Shown: piece by piece, positions 8,210 to 17,323 of the stretch
Layout of the letters: the number at the start of each line of letters is the position of its first letter
Position numbering within the stretch: the stretch's first letter is position 1
Source: Leucobacter sp. UCMA 4100
GTDB lineage: Bacteria; Actinomycetota; Actinomycetes; Actinomycetales; Microbacteriaceae
NCBI RefSeq assembly: GCF_027853335.1
Contig: NZ_JAFEUS010000002.1
Location: forward strand, 1,472,514 to 1,536,513
DNA: 64,000 nt
Direction of reading: 5' to 3'
Made by a program: the position numbers and the translations under genes
Notes under the pieces: generated by a model
Databases searched by the model: none
Seen by the model: the letters and a program-made list of their open reading frames with translations, nothing else
What the model was told of the DNA's origin: nothing

Positions 8210-9219
8210 GGCATGTCCTTGCTTGGCGACGGTTGTGCGGGAGTGAGCGCGGACCATACCTCCCCCAACGCGGCGGGGTCGCTGAGTATGCTCAAATGGG
8301 TGCCCGAGATGCGGTGCACCTGCTCCGGAACCGCGAGTCCACCTGCCCACCGTGCGGCCTGTTCGGCGTTCTCATCGGATACGAGGACTCTTGCGTATGG
8401 CGGGAGCGGTGTGGGCCTGTGGCGGTTTTGGACGCGGATGCCCTGTTCCCAGAAGGTTGTCTGCTGGATTGGAGGCGAGTAGCGGACCACTCCGGCAGTG
8501 GCGACACGGAGGTGGGTGCGCAGTCGCTGGCTCAGCGGTGGTGGCGAAGCAGTGCCGCTTGCCTGTCGGTAGTCAGCCACGGAGGCGGAGTCGATACCTT
8601 TCAACACGGTATCGAGCAGCAGCAGCCGCTCGACCGTTCGCCCTTGCTCACTGAGGAGCTGTGCGACTGCGGCGGCGATGTGACCACCGAACGAGTGCCC
8701 GAGAAGCCTGTACGGGCCTTGGGGCTGTTCGCGTAGCAGGGACTTGAGGTGGCGACGTGCGTGCGATCGAACGGTCCAGGAGGGAAATCCTCGCGACTCA
8801 AGACCGTGCGCCTGGTAGGCGATGACGGCGCTGCCAGGGTCAGCCATGGACGCGAGGCCGAGGAAGCTCACGCTCCCCGCTCCCGCACCCGCGAAGCAGT
8901 GCACCGTGGAAGTCGCTGATTCGGGGTTCGTCAGCCTCCGATGCGCGGGCGTGTGACGGGTGAAACGGAGTCGCTGTGCGGTTTCGATGCGTGCGCCGAT
9001 CTCGGCGAGTGTCGGCTGACCAACGAGTACCTCCGCCCCGAGATCAACCGCCAGGCGGCGTCTAAGGAGCACTAGCACCTTTTCCGCGGCGAGCGAAGTC
9101 CCGCCGAGCTCGGCAAAGCGATCATGTCTGCTGATCGGTTCAATTCCCAGCACCGTGCCCCACGCGTCGGCGAGCACTTCTTCAAGCGGCGTGGCCGCAG
9201 GAACGACTTCCTCTGTCAC
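8206..9219 (-). CDS. Carrier protein-thioesterase didomain protein
   Basis: The protein has 337 residues. Residues about 10-85 form a peptidyl/acyl carrier domain with the attachment motif ELGGTS (Ser42 would carry phosphopantetheine). Residues about 103-330 form a type I/II thioesterase alpha/beta-hydrolase with the nucleophile elbow GHSFGG (Ser176) and a late GTHLSIL histidine. This is the layout of an NRPS termination end without condensation or adenylation domains. It overlaps its neighbours on both sides (ATGA upstream, GTGA downstream). I infer that it holds the acyl or isonitrile intermediate and releases or transfers it. A phosphopantetheinyl transferase encoded at 27.7 kb could prime it. 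Confidence 0.87.
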   Translation of the reverse strand: MTEEVVPAATPLEEVLADAWGTVLGIEPISRHDRFAELGGTSLAAEKVLVLLRRRLAVDLGAEVLVGQPTLAEIGARIETAQRLRFTRHTPAHRRLTNPESATSTVHCFAGAGAGSVSFLGLASMADPGSAVIAYQAHGLESRGFPSWTVRSHARRHLKSLLREQPQGPYRLLGHSFGGHIAAAVAQLLSEQGRTVERLLLLDTVLKGIDSASVADYRQASGTASPPPLSQRLRTHLRVATAGVVRYSPPIQQTTFWEQGIRVQNRHRPTPLPPYARVLVSDENAEQAARWAGGLAVPEQVHRISGTHLSILSDPAALGEVWSALTPAQPSPSKDMP

Positions 9220-10184
9220 GAACGGCCTCCTCTTCTGAGGATCACGACTTGTCCTGAATAGGAAAACCCGCCACCGAACCCGAGCAACAGGACCGGCCCG
9301 TCCTCAATCGCTCCCCGTTCGATCATGCGCGATAACGCGACAGGAATCGTCGCTGCAGATGAGTTCCCCAACTCGGTGACCTCTTGTGCAGTCAGTTCCA
9401 GAGGAATCTCAAGCTGGGTAGCGAGAGCAGTGATGATGCGCAAGTTCGCCTGGTGCGGAATGAATCCGGCAAGGTCTGAGGCCGTGATGCCGGCCTTTTC
9501 GAGTGCATCGCGAGCGACATGCTGGGCACGGGTAATGGCCCAGCGAAACACTGTTGGTCCTTGCTGCCGGAAGAGGTGATCCGGTGCAGCGATGGTGATG
9601 GCCTGCGCAAGATCTGGGTCTGACCCCCACGCCACTGGACCAACACCGGGACGCTCAGAGGCAGAAAGTACGACGGCCCCGGCACCGTCAGCCATCAGGA
9701 TTGCAGTGCTGCGGTCCTGCCAGTCGAGAACTTCGCTCATTGCATCCGCACCGACGACGAGTGCGTGTTTGGCCGCGCCGCATCTGATTGCGTGGTCGGC
9801 GATTGCGAGCGCCTGCGAGAACCCGGCGCATGCCGCGTTCACGTCGAACACCGCAGGGGCCGTGGTGCCAAGCCGCGCCCCCAGTTGTGCAGCGAACGAC
9901 GGGCAGCGGTCGGGAGCAGTCATTGTCGCTACCACGATCAGGCCCACAGCAGAAACGGGGATGCCCGCATCTTGGAGCGCATGCTCAGCCGCACGGGTTG
10001 CGAGGCCGAGTAGCGTTTCGTCGGCGAGGATGCGGCGCTCGCGTATCCCTGTTCGCGTCACGATCCAAGAGTCATCGGTGTCGAGGAATGCCTCCAGCTC
10101 AGAGTTTGGCATCCTGCGGGATGGCAGCGCGTGCCCGGTGCCGCTTATCGCGGATCCTGGGCGCACGGGGGGAACAGACAACAC
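9216..10184 (-). CDS. 3-oxoacyl-ACP synthase III (KAS III/FabH-like)
   Basis: This 322-residue protein has the complete KAS III triad: Cys119 in NAACAGF, His244 in IPHQAN and Asn274 in LGNSSAAT. FabH enzymes condense an acyl-CoA with malonyl-ACP, and some secondary-metabolism relatives form esters or load other acyl groups. It is the first gene of the operon with carrier-thioesterase, ligase and surface protein, so a specialised role in making or transferring the acyl chain is likelier than housekeeping lipid synthesis. The GTG start is six bases after a TAGAGT -10-like element inside operator O3, again suggesting a leaderless transcript. TTG at 10181 is another possible start. Confidence 0.87.
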   Translation of the reverse strand: MLSVPPVRPGSAISGTGHALPSRRMPNSELEAFLDTDDSWIVTRTGIRERRILADETLLGLATRAAEHALQDAGIPVSAVGLIVVATMTAPDRCPSFAAQLGARLGTTAPAVFDVNAACAGFSQALAIADHAIRCGAAKHALVVGADAMSEVLDWQDRSTAILMADGAGAVVLSASERPGVGPVAWGSDPDLAQAITIAAPDHLFRQQGPTVFRWAITRAQHVARDALEKAGITASDLAGFIPHQANLRIITALATQLEIPLELTAQEVTELGNSSAATIPVALSRMIERGAIEDGPVLLLGFGGGFSYSGQVVILRRGGRS

Positions 10185-10193
10185 AGAATAACT

Positions 10194-10206
10194 CTACAAC
10201 AGGTAG
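10194..10206. promoter_or_regulatory. BlaI-type operator O3 between divergent operons
   Basis: CTACA-ACA-GGTAG lies between the KAS III start (10 bp away) and the flippase GTG (12 bp away). TAGAGT on the minus strand and TAGTAT on the plus strand are candidate -10 elements on either side of the same box. One repressor site could thus control both the metabolite operon and the glycan operon. Confidence 0.8.
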
Positions 10207-10217
10207 TATCTACGAGT

Positions 10218-11501
10218 GTGTCCCGTTCCTTTCTCCGCATCCTCGGTCGAAGAGGAACGGGCGACTCCCGTCGGGTAGCGTCAGATTCGATCTTCCTCGT
10301 GGGCGGGAGCGCGGGGACAGCAAGTCTGGGACTCGTCTTCTGGATTGCAGCCACAACGCTCTACCCGGTTGCAGATGTGGGCCGAGCAACGACAGCAGTC
10401 AATACGGGAACCGTGCTCGCATCGGTCGCGAACCTCAGCATGGGGCCGCTCCTAGAAAGGTTCCTGCCAGCTGTGGGGAGATTGCGCGGACGCGCGGTCG
10501 CTCTCGCGTTGGCCGGTTCCGGGCTATTTGCGCTGTTGCTCGGCGGTGGCTATGCGTGGTGGATGCCGGGCGCGTCATTGTTTGCATCGGCCGGGCAGCG
10601 GGTGGGCTTCGCGATTGCCGTCGTGGTGTTGGCTGCTTTCGCGCTCCTGGATTCCGTGCTGATCGGCGTGCATCGCGCCCGGTGGGTGGCATTGAAGAAC
10701 GTGGGGCACGCGGTCGCCAAGCTTGGCGCGATTGTGCTGCTTGCCGGCGTGGGTGGGGGGATGTCGCTGGTCGGATCGTGGATCGTGACCGCAGTGGCTG
10801 CGGTGGGTGCGGTGGAGCTGGGGTTGTGGATCACGCGTTCTCGCTGGAACGGCGCAGGTATAGATCCGATTCTTCCAAGGCGGCGTGAGCTCGTTCAGTT
10901 CGGTGTGGTGTCCTTGGGGTGGATGCTCGCGCAGGCGCTTCCCGGTATCGCGATCCCCACTATCGTCATCACAGCCGCTGGCGTTGACGACGCAGCCTAT
11001 TACAACATTGCATGGACTATTGTCGCGGCCTCGCTCATGATGACGAGCCTGGTCACCGGGCCTTTTGTTGCTGCGGCATCGAAGCCCGGTGCGGATGTGG
11101 GGGCGCTTGTGCGCTCTTTCGCGCTGGTGTTGTGTGGAGTCAGCGTGGTTCGGGGAATCGGTGTCGGAGTGGTTGGCCCGATTGCGCTGCACTTGTACGG
11201 CAGTGAATATGCTGAGCACGGAAGCGAACTGCTGATACTGATGGGGATTGCACACGCAGTGTCGGGGGTCGCGATGCTGTACGGCGCGCTCGCCCGCGTC
11301 GCCCGACGCATCGCCTATCCGATGATCGTTCAGCTTGTGGCATCGCTCGTTGTCGTCGCACTGGTCGCTCTGTGGATCAAGCAGCTCGGTATCGTGGCGG
11401 TCGGGTGGGCGTTTCTCACACATGACGTTCTGATCCTCATCGCCGCCATTCCACCGCTGTGGATCTTGCTGCGTCGCCTGCGGACAGATGGGTCCCTGTG
11501 A
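10218..11501 (+). CDS. Wzx/MATE-like lipid-linked oligosaccharide flippase
   Basis: The protein of about 427 residues has 12 or so hydrophobic segments with sparse charges, the pattern of the polysaccharide-transporter branch of the MOP superfamily. Such proteins move undecaprenyl-linked sugars or related glycolipids to the outer face. The GTG at 10218 (SRSFLRILGRR follows) was chosen because longer versions run back into operator O3 and the opposite gene. It heads an operon with a GT4 glycosyltransferase and an epimerase, overlapping the first by TGATG. It indicates that a glycan made by this locus is exported. Confidence 0.8.
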   Translation: MSRSFLRILGRRGTGDSRRVASDSIFLVGGSAGTASLGLVFWIAATTLYPVADVGRATTAVNTGTVLASVANLSMGPLLERFLPAVGRLRGRAVALALAGSGLFALLLGGGYAWWMPGASLFASAGQRVGFAIAVVVLAAFALLDSVLIGVHRARWVALKNVGHAVAKLGAIVLLAGVGGGMSLVGSWIVTAVAAVGAVELGLWITRSRWNGAGIDPILPRRRELVQFGVVSLGWMLAQALPGIAIPTIVITAAGVDDAAYYNIAWTIVAASLMMTSLVTGPFVAAASKPGADVGALVRSFALVLCGVSVVRGIGVGVVGPIALHLYGSEYAEHGSELLILMGIAHAVSGVAMLYGALARVARRIAYPMIVQLVASLVVVALVALWIKQLGIVAVGWAFLTHDVLILIAAIPPLWILLRRLRTDGSL

Positions 11502-12673
11502 TGGCGAGGCGTGTGACTGTTTGGCGGTTGGATTCCCTTCCAGGGTCTGAAACGTTCATCCGAAACCAGCTTGATGCGATGGTCAGGTGGGAGCCCACGC
11601 TGCTTGGTTCTCTTCGAGTTTGCTCTCCGCTGTCTCGCGAGGAGGATCCGGTGGTCTTCACTCGTTCGCTGTGGGATCGCGTGGCGCTCTTCTGGGCGTC
11701 GGTCACGGGGCGTTCAAGCCAGATTGAAGAGGCCCTCAGGCAGACTCGGCCAGACCTCGTCCATGCGCACTTCGCGAAGGACGCATGGATGATCCTCCGC
11801 GCATGCCGGGCGTTGCAGATTCCGCTTGTCGTCACCGTCCATGGATACGATGTCACGGCGCTCCCGCGCGTTCGTGGTTTCCGGGGCTGCATCAATCGCT
11901 ATCGAACCCAGAAGGTGCTCCGCAGCGCCGATGCTGTGGTTGCCGTTTCCGAGTTCATCCGTGACGAGGCTCTCAGGTGGGGTGCTCCACAAGGACGAGT
12001 ACGTGTGCTCCCGATCGGCGTTCCAGTCACTGAGCCCGCCATTGCTGTCTCTCGCCCGGTCGATGTGGTGTTCCTGGGCCGATTGGTTCCGAAAAAGGGT
12101 GTGAGAGATGCGTTGCAGGCGATCGCCGCTCAACCCGATGCGCACGCCCTTACCTGTGAAGTGATCGGAGACGGACCACTCCGCGCTGACGCTGAATCGC
12201 TTGCGAAGCAACTTGACCTCCGGGTGACCTTCACCGGATCGCTGCCACCGACGCGAGTGGCGCAACATCTTGCGCGAGCACGCATCTTATTAGCCCCCTC
12301 TCAGTACGCCGCCGACGGTGACGCTGAGGGTTTCGGCATGGTCTTCCTCGAGGCCGCCTTCGCGGGTGTCCCTGCTGTTGCGTACCGTCACGGGGGTGTG
12401 CCGGAAGCGGTCGTCGATGGAAAGACAGGGCTCCTGGTGCGGGAAGGCGACACAGCCGAGCTTGCTTCCTCGCTACGTGAACTCCTCGCTGATGAAGACC
12501 TGCGGGCCTCGATGGGCGAGGCTGCAGGGCAGCGAGTGCGAGAACAGTTCGATGTCGCTCTGCGTACACCCCCTCTCGAACGGCTATTCGATGAGGTGAC
12601 AGCGGCCGCAATAGCGAAAGACTCTGGTGCGCGGAGCCAGCGACCGCCGACGCAGAACGAAGGCGAATCGTGA
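11501..12673 (+). CDS. GT4-family glycosyltransferase
   Basis: The protein has about 390 residues with a GT-B fold. The C-terminal half carries FLGRLVPKKGV, a GDGPLR loop and the donor-binding segment EGFGMVFLEAAFAGVPAVAYRHGGVPEAV, with the E-x7-E signature of GT4 enzymes. It transfers a sugar from a nucleotide-sugar donor in the cytoplasm. The ATG overlaps the flippase stop and the stop overlaps the start of the epimerase gene. Donor and acceptor are unknown. Confidence 0.87.
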   Translation: MARRVTVWRLDSLPGSETFIRNQLDAMVRWEPTLLGSLRVCSPLSREEDPVVFTRSLWDRVALFWASVTGRSSQIEEALRQTRPDLVHAHFAKDAWMILRACRALQIPLVVTVHGYDVTALPRVRGFRGCINRYRTQKVLRSADAVVAVSEFIRDEALRWGAPQGRVRVLPIGVPVTEPAIAVSRPVDVVFLGRLVPKKGVRDALQAIAAQPDAHALTCEVIGDGPLRADAESLAKQLDLRVTFTGSLPPTRVAQHLARARILLAPSQYAADGDAEGFGMVFLEAAFAGVPAVAYRHGGVPEAVVDGKTGLLVREGDTAELASSLRELLADEDLRASMGEAAGQRVREQFDVALRTPPLERLFDEVTAAAIAKDSGARSQRPPTQNEGES

Positions 12674-13689
12674 AGGTGCTCATCACTGGCGGAGCGGGAT
12701 ACATCGGAACCCATACTGCGCTGGTGCTTCTGCAGAACGGCATGGATGTCGTTGTCGTTGATGATCTATCCGCAGGGAGCGCTGCAGGCATTCGGAGGGT
12801 ACAGGATCTCGCAGCGCGACAGCTGCGACTCGTCGTCACGGATCTCACAGATGCAATCGCTACCGAACAGGCGCTCAGCGGTGTGGACTTCGACGCAGTC
12901 ATCCATCTCGCTGGAGTGAAAGCAGTTGGTGATTCCATGCTCCACCCCGTCCGCTACTTTCGGCAGAATCTCGATTCACTGTTGACGGTGCTCGAGCTGA
13001 TGCAACGGCGCGGGATCGCGAAGCTGGTGTTCAGTTCATCGGCCACCGTATACAGCGCACCGCACGCGCCACTCCTCAACGAAGCACACAGCACCGGTAC
13101 CGGCGCGATGAGTCCCTATGCGCGATCGAAAGCGATGTGCGAGCAGATCATCTGCGACACGTCTGCGTCTTGGCCGGAGCTTGACGCCACCATCCTGCGC
13201 TACTTCAACCCGATCGGCGCACACCCCAGCGGATGTATCGGCGAGGATCCCCGCGGCACACCGAACAACCTGCTCCCTTTTCTGACGCAAGTTGCCGTCG
13301 GCAGGAGGGAAGTTCTCTCTGTGTTCGGAACGGACTATGACACACCCGATGGCACCGCGATTCGCGACTATCTTCACGTTCTCGACATCGCAGATGGCCA
13401 CGCTGCCGCCCTCAACGCCACGGAATCGGGTACTCGAATCATCAATCTCGGATCGGGCGTGGGACATAGCGTGCTCGAGGTGATTACCGCATTCACGCGC
13501 GCCATCGGGTTCACAGTGCGATGGGATCCGGCGCCCCGGCGCCCCGGCGACGTCGCACGTCTTGTCGCAGACCCTTTGCGAGCCAAGACACTTCTCGGAT
13601 GGACCCCGTCACGAACGCTCGAGGAAGCATGCCGGGACGCCTGGGAGTGGCAAGCGGCCAACCCTCGGGGCTACGGCAACATGGATTGA
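12670..13689 (+). CDS. galE: UDP-glucose 4-epimerase
   Basis: This 339-residue short-chain dehydrogenase/epimerase starts with the NAD-binding motif TGGAGYIGTH. It has the catalytic Ser in SSSATVY and the YxxxK motif YARSKAMCE, followed by LRYFNPIGAHPSG, which is characteristic of GalE. It interconverts UDP-glucose and UDP-galactose (or the GlcNAc/GalNAc pair). The GTG start overlaps the end of the GT4 gene. Together with the UDP-sugar dehydrogenase at 1.6 kb it supplies nucleotide sugars for the glycan genes of this regulon. Confidence 0.92.
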   Translation: MKVLITGGAGYIGTHTALVLLQNGMDVVVVDDLSAGSAAGIRRVQDLAARQLRLVVTDLTDAIATEQALSGVDFDAVIHLAGVKAVGDSMLHPVRYFRQNLDSLLTVLELMQRRGIAKLVFSSSATVYSAPHAPLLNEAHSTGTGAMSPYARSKAMCEQIICDTSASWPELDATILRYFNPIGAHPSGCIGEDPRGTPNNLLPFLTQVAVGRREVLSVFGTDYDTPDGTAIRDYLHVLDIADGHAAALNATESGTRIINLGSGVGHSVLEVITAFTRAIGFTVRWDPAPRRPGDVARLVADPLRAKTLLGWTPSRTLEEACRDAWEWQAANPRGYGNMD

Positions 13690-13723
13690 CGAACGCCGGT
13701 AGTGCTGGTTCGCTGCCTGGGAA

Positions 13724-15445
13724 CTAGTTGACCGTGACGGATATCGTGACGATCGGCTGCGCGAAGGTGGATACGCGGGCGAGCACTTGTATCTCCCATT
13801 CTCCGGTGACGGGCATGTCTAGATCCGCGGAGTATTGACCGGTTGCTGGGTCGAGTTCAGCTGTGGTCTGGAACGGCCCGAGATCGTGCTCGGCCTGGTG
13901 GGTGCGAATGGTCACTTCGTCGGGCGTGACTGGTTCGGCGTCGTATTCGAGTGTGAAGGTGATCCTGTTCTCGCCGGCCACCGCTGGTTCGAGCTCGCCC
14001 CGCAGCGATAGCCCCTGGGCATCCGCGTCGATAGTGACGGTCTGAGCGGTGGCGGCCGTGTTCTCGGTTGGCGTGTCGTGGTGTTCGTGTGTGGGGCTGA
14101 GATTGGTGAGGAAGCCGGTCAGGAGCAGAATGGCAATGAGGAGTGCGGCTTCGTAGCTGAGGGTTCGGGTCAGCGTCTGCCATTGCATGCGTGCGGTCGG
14201 TCGTGACGCGATGCGTGGGAGGAGTCGGGTTCTGTTGTAGGCGGCGATCGCGATGACGGGGATGATGATCCCGATCTTGAGCAGGAGGGTGAGCCCGTAG
14301 CTGGTCGTGACGAGAGCGTCGAGGCTTCCGACGATCATGATGCCCATGAGAGTTCCGCTGACTGCGAGGATAAAGACGCTCCAGACCGCGCCGCGGGAGA
14401 ACCTCTGCACGACCTTCGCGGCGAGAGTCGGTGCGGTACGTGCCTCTTGGGTACTGGTCACGCGGGTGGCGGCGAGGAATAGGAGGAGGCCGAGGACTCC
14501 TCCTGTCCAGAAGGAGCCGGCGAGAAGGTGTCCGAGGTCGGCGGCGATGATCAGTGCTCGCGGTTCCATCAGTTGGGTGTGTCCGGCGAGCACGGGCGCA
14601 GCCAGCGCGAGGAGCGGCGGCAGCACGGCGAGCAGGCGCATCCCCCTGCGCTCCTGCTGACGCATCGATAGTACGGCGGCTCCGGCGAGTCCTGCGCATA
14701 CGATGATGGCCGCAGCGACCGGTGCCCAGAGGACACCCGACCACCATGCAGTCGGATCGATCACCGCGGTCAGTGGGTTTCCGGTCACGTTGAGCGCTGA
14801 CGTGGGTATGAGCAGCAGCGAGGCGGTTCCCGCTCCGATGCCGGTCAGTCGCAGGATGTTCCTGGACCAGTATTCAGGTGGTGCTGTGCTGCGCAGCACC
14901 AGTCGCTCGAACAGGATCAGGCCGGCGAAGACCAGGAGCGAGAGGTATTGCAGTGCCGTCAGGGCGCTGACGGCGAACTGGGTGTCTGGAGGTGTCGCGG
15001 TTTCCACGATGGGAGCCGTCGCGCTGTCCGCCTGGCCGTCTCCGATGGTGAAGGTGATCGCGCCGGAGATGGGGTGCCCGTCTGCTGAGACGACGCGGTA
15101 GCTCAGCGCGTAGCCCGCATCCGCTAGGTCGGCGGGGAGCGCGGCGATGACGCTGGTGTTGGTGACGTGCGCGTCGAGGGTGAGGGGGTTGTCATCGCCG
15201 GGAAACAGGCGGATGCTGCCGTCGATGAGCTGTACGGGCTCGTTGAACGTCAGCACCGCCTCAGCGGGAGCCTCATCGAGCACGGCACCGTTCTCCGGTG
15301 TCGTGGACAGCAACTCGGCATGCGCGGACGCTGCCTGCGCTCCCGTCAGCGTCAGCAGTCCTCCTAGGAGGAGGGCTGCCAGCGCACGGAGGACCAGGGC
15401 GGAACCCTGTCGCGGTGCGTGTTTCCCGGCGATGAGAGTGCTCAC
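13724..15445 (-). CDS. CopC-CopD fusion copper transport protein (YcnJ-like)
   Basis: The 573-residue protein has a signal peptide ending ASA, a mature N-terminus HAELL (copper-ligand His first), a CopC domain to about residue 135 with SADGHPISG, a CopD-type eight-helix membrane domain (about 155-445) and an exported C-terminal beta domain resembling FixH/YtkA. In Bacillus the same fusion (YcnJ) imports copper and is derepressed when copper is scarce. The start overlaps the YcnI-like gene stop (ATGA). The operon DUF5134-YcnI-CopCD is headed by operator O4. Confidence 0.9.
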   Translation of the reverse strand: MSTLIAGKHAPRQGSALVLRALAALLLGGLLTLTGAQAASAHAELLSTTPENGAVLDEAPAEAVLTFNEPVQLIDGSIRLFPGDDNPLTLDAHVTNTSVIAALPADLADAGYALSYRVVSADGHPISGAITFTIGDGQADSATAPIVETATPPDTQFAVSALTALQYLSLLVFAGLILFERLVLRSTAPPEYWSRNILRLTGIGAGTASLLLIPTSALNVTGNPLTAVIDPTAWWSGVLWAPVAAAIIVCAGLAGAAVLSMRQQERRGMRLLAVLPPLLALAAPVLAGHTQLMEPRALIIAADLGHLLAGSFWTGGVLGLLLFLAATRVTSTQEARTAPTLAAKVVQRFSRGAVWSVFILAVSGTLMGIMIVGSLDALVTTSYGLTLLLKIGIIIPVIAIAAYNRTRLLPRIASRPTARMQWQTLTRTLSYEAALLIAILLLTGFLTNLSPTHEHHDTPTENTAATAQTVTIDADAQGLSLRGELEPAVAGENRITFTLEYDAEPVTPDEVTIRTHQAEHDLGPFQTTAELDPATGQYSADLDMPVTGEWEIQVLARVSTFAQPIVTISVTVN

Positions 15446-16179
15446 GCCTTCTTGCGTCCCCTCAGCAGCGCGATGACAGCGACGATGAGGCCGATACTGC
15501 CGACGGTGAGCGAGGTTACAACGAGCGGCGTCTGATCTGCAGGAGCCTCCGCGGATGCCGAATCCTCGTCGTGCGCATCGACGGTGGCGTCAGTGTTGTC
15601 ACCGTGCCCGTGCGATCCTGCGTCACTGGCTGCGACGACGTCGACGCTGGGGGCTGGCGCGTCCAGATCGTGGCCGTCCTGGCCTTCTTCCGGGATCTGC
15701 ACCCAGGCGGTCTCGCCCTGCTCGCAGGTCTGCACAGTCGGGAAGTACAGGGCGGTGTCGGCGGCGTCCTCGGGGATCTGCAGCGAGAGTTCGAACGCGT
15801 CTCGCTGCCCATCGGGGAGCGGCGTCGCCGCCGTGTAGACGACCTGCGCGACGCGTTCGGTGACCTCGTTGCCGTGGCTGTCAGTGATCGGGGTGTCGAG
15901 GTCTTCCATCACCTTCTCGACGGTGTACAGGCTGTTGCGGGTGGGTGTGACGGCGTTGATGCCCTCGGGGATCTGGATCGCCACCTCCGTCGTCGCAGCC
16001 CCATCGCATCCATGTGGCACGCTGAACGTGAGGATCGAGTACGAGCCCGCCTCCACCGGGCCTTCCGCGATACTGACGTGTGCGTTCGCAGCGACGGCAC
16101 CGCCCAGAACCAGTGCGGCAGTAGCCGCGAGGGCTCCGGTTCCGATCAGAAGGGGCCTCTTGGTGCGTCGTGTGTTCAT
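15442..16179 (-). CDS. YcnI-like DUF1775 copper-binding protein
   Basis: This 245-residue protein has a signal peptide ending ANA, then the mature N-terminus HVSIAEG, a DUF1775 beta domain (about 33-165, with GSYSILTFSVPHGCDG), a His/Asp-rich linker and a C-terminal membrane helix with a basic tail. DUF1775/YcnI proteins bind Cu(II) using the N-terminal His. It is likely an extracytoplasmic copper metallochaperone for the CopCD protein encoded immediately downstream. The His-rich linker (GSHGHGDN) may add weaker metal binding. Confidence 0.9.
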   Translation of the reverse strand: MNTRRTKRPLLIGTGALAATAALVLGGAVAANAHVSIAEGPVEAGSYSILTFSVPHGCDGAATTEVAIQIPEGINAVTPTRNSLYTVEKVMEDLDTPITDSHGNEVTERVAQVVYTAATPLPDGQRDAFELSLQIPEDAADTALYFPTVQTCEQGETAWVQIPEEGQDGHDLDAPAPSVDVVAASDAGSHGHGDNTDATVDAHDEDSASAEAPADQTPLVVTSLTVGSIGLIVAVIALLRGRKKA

Positions 16180-16243
16180 GGTGTCTCTCTTTCTTGTTGG
16201 CCCGCCGGCAGGAGCGGCGGATTGATGGTGGTGTTGAGGGTTT

Positions 16244-16834
16244 TTAGCCGGTGATCATCGGCCAGCACATCGCTGCCATGCCGAAGCTCATGAGAGTCCC
16301 GGAAGCGACGTCGCCGGTGTGTCCGAGCCAGGTCGTGCGACCGCGCAGGCAGCGGATGAGCTCGACGAGAAAAAGGACGCCGGATGTCGTCAGCGCCGCG
16401 GTGATGGCAACCCCTGTCAGGGCGGCCCACGGCTCGAGTCCGCCATGGTGGTGGGCATGCATCGTGGCGTCGGTTCCGGAAGGCATCGCGAGGATCATCC
16501 AGACCATCGCGAGCATCATGCCCGCGTGTGCCACCTGATGCCACGCGCTGTGTCCGCCCACGGCAGCCCGGGTGATGCGACGCCGCGTCTGGAGGAGCAC
16601 GATCGCACCGAACCAGGCCGTGCCGGCCGAGAAGAAGAGCGTCTGCGGGAGTGGCGGCAGTACGGTCCACCACGGCCAGCACATGGCGATCATCACGAGG
16701 CTCATCACCAGGTGCAGAGCGTTGCCCACGATGAGCAGCGGCTTGCGGTCTGTGAAGAGTCGCAGTGTTGCGTAGGCGGCGGTCGCGGAGAAGGCGAGTG
16801 TCAGCGTCCATTGGAGCACCGGGTCAGACAGCAT
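16244..16834 (-). CDS. DUF5134-like polytopic membrane protein, Met/His-rich
   Basis: The protein has about 196 residues with six hydrophobic helices. Clusters of possible copper ligands stand out: HLVMSLVMIAMCWPWW, AHAGMMLAMVWM, TMHAHHHGG and a C-terminal MSFGMAAMCWPMITG. I read it as the DUF5134 family, which often occurs beside copper genes in actinobacteria, but function is not established. ATG 16834 was chosen, and GTG 16843 is equally possible and would sit right behind the -10-like TAGAGA overlapping operator O4. It is the first gene of the DUF5134-YcnI-CopCD operon. Confidence 0.75.
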   Translation of the reverse strand: MLSDPVLQWTLTLAFSATAAYATLRLFTDRKPLLIVGNALHLVMSLVMIAMCWPWWTVLPPLPQTLFFSAGTAWFGAIVLLQTRRRITRAAVGGHSAWHQVAHAGMMLAMVWMILAMPSGTDATMHAHHHGGLEPWAALTGVAITAALTTSGVLFLVELIRCLRGRTTWLGHTGDVASGTLMSFGMAAMCWPMITG

Positions 16835-16850
16835 GCCACACACCTTATCT

Positions 16851-16863
16851 CTACAACATGTAG
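16851..16863. promoter_or_regulatory. BlaI-type operator O4 before the DUF5134-ycnI-copCD operon
   Basis: CTACA-ACA-TGTAG is identical to O2. Its edge is 8-17 bp from the two possible start codons, and the minus-strand TAGAGA overlapping it can serve as the -10 element. Confidence 0.85.
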
Positions 16864-17323
16864 TAGCAATGCTAGCGAAGGAAGGCCCCGGAGGTCAAAG
16901 CGCCCCGCAAGGCCCCTCGAGATCAGGCCGCCTCTCGCTTCACGTGAGTGTGACCGCCCGGTGGAGCGTTCCCGATGTCAAGGGAGAAGCGCAAATCATT
17001 CGCAGTGTGGCGCCCAGGTGCTCGAGAAGAGAAGGGCTGGCGGTCCTGGTGAGTGGCTTGTGTCGCGCATGACCTTTATCGCGTGCTGCCGGCGCAACTG
17101 TCCACCTGGCGTTTGCCTCCTTCTGCAAGGTAGGCAGCTGTGATCTGCAGGGAGAGCCGAGTCGGGAAGGCGAGCCCGCCCGTCCGAGATTGCCCGCGAA
17201 TACGCTTCTGTTTGGCAGAACCGTCCTCGGCGGTTGGCACTCAGGCGCAGGGGGCTTCCGAGGCCGTGTTAGGGAGCTTCTCTGTTTCCAAGCAGTAGAG
17301 AAGCTCCCAGACACCTGTCGGCC
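16864..17323. other. Non-coding stretch downstream of the surface-protein gene
   Basis: About 460 bp without a supportable gene between operator O4 and the end of the LAVTG surface-protein gene. It contains a clear terminator hairpin at 17272-17308, listed separately, and otherwise nothing I can name. Confidence 0.5.
17272..17308 (-). terminator. Hairpin terminator after the LAVTG surface-protein gene
   Basis: Perfect 12-bp arms GGGAGCTTCTCT and AGAGAAGCTCCC are separated by 13 bases, 16 bp beyond the stop codon of the surface-protein gene. No strong T-tract follows, as is usual in high-GC actinobacteria. Confidence 0.7.

Noticed and set aside
7256-8482. Long open frame on the plus strand opposite the ligase gene
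   Set aside because: It mirrors the GC-rich codon pattern of the ligase gene and has no domain or start signal.
9216-10184. KAS III as housekeeping FabH
   Set aside because: It is not next to fatty-acid genes and is coupled to a carrier-thioesterase and ligase behind the regulon operator. The housekeeping option is not strictly excluded.
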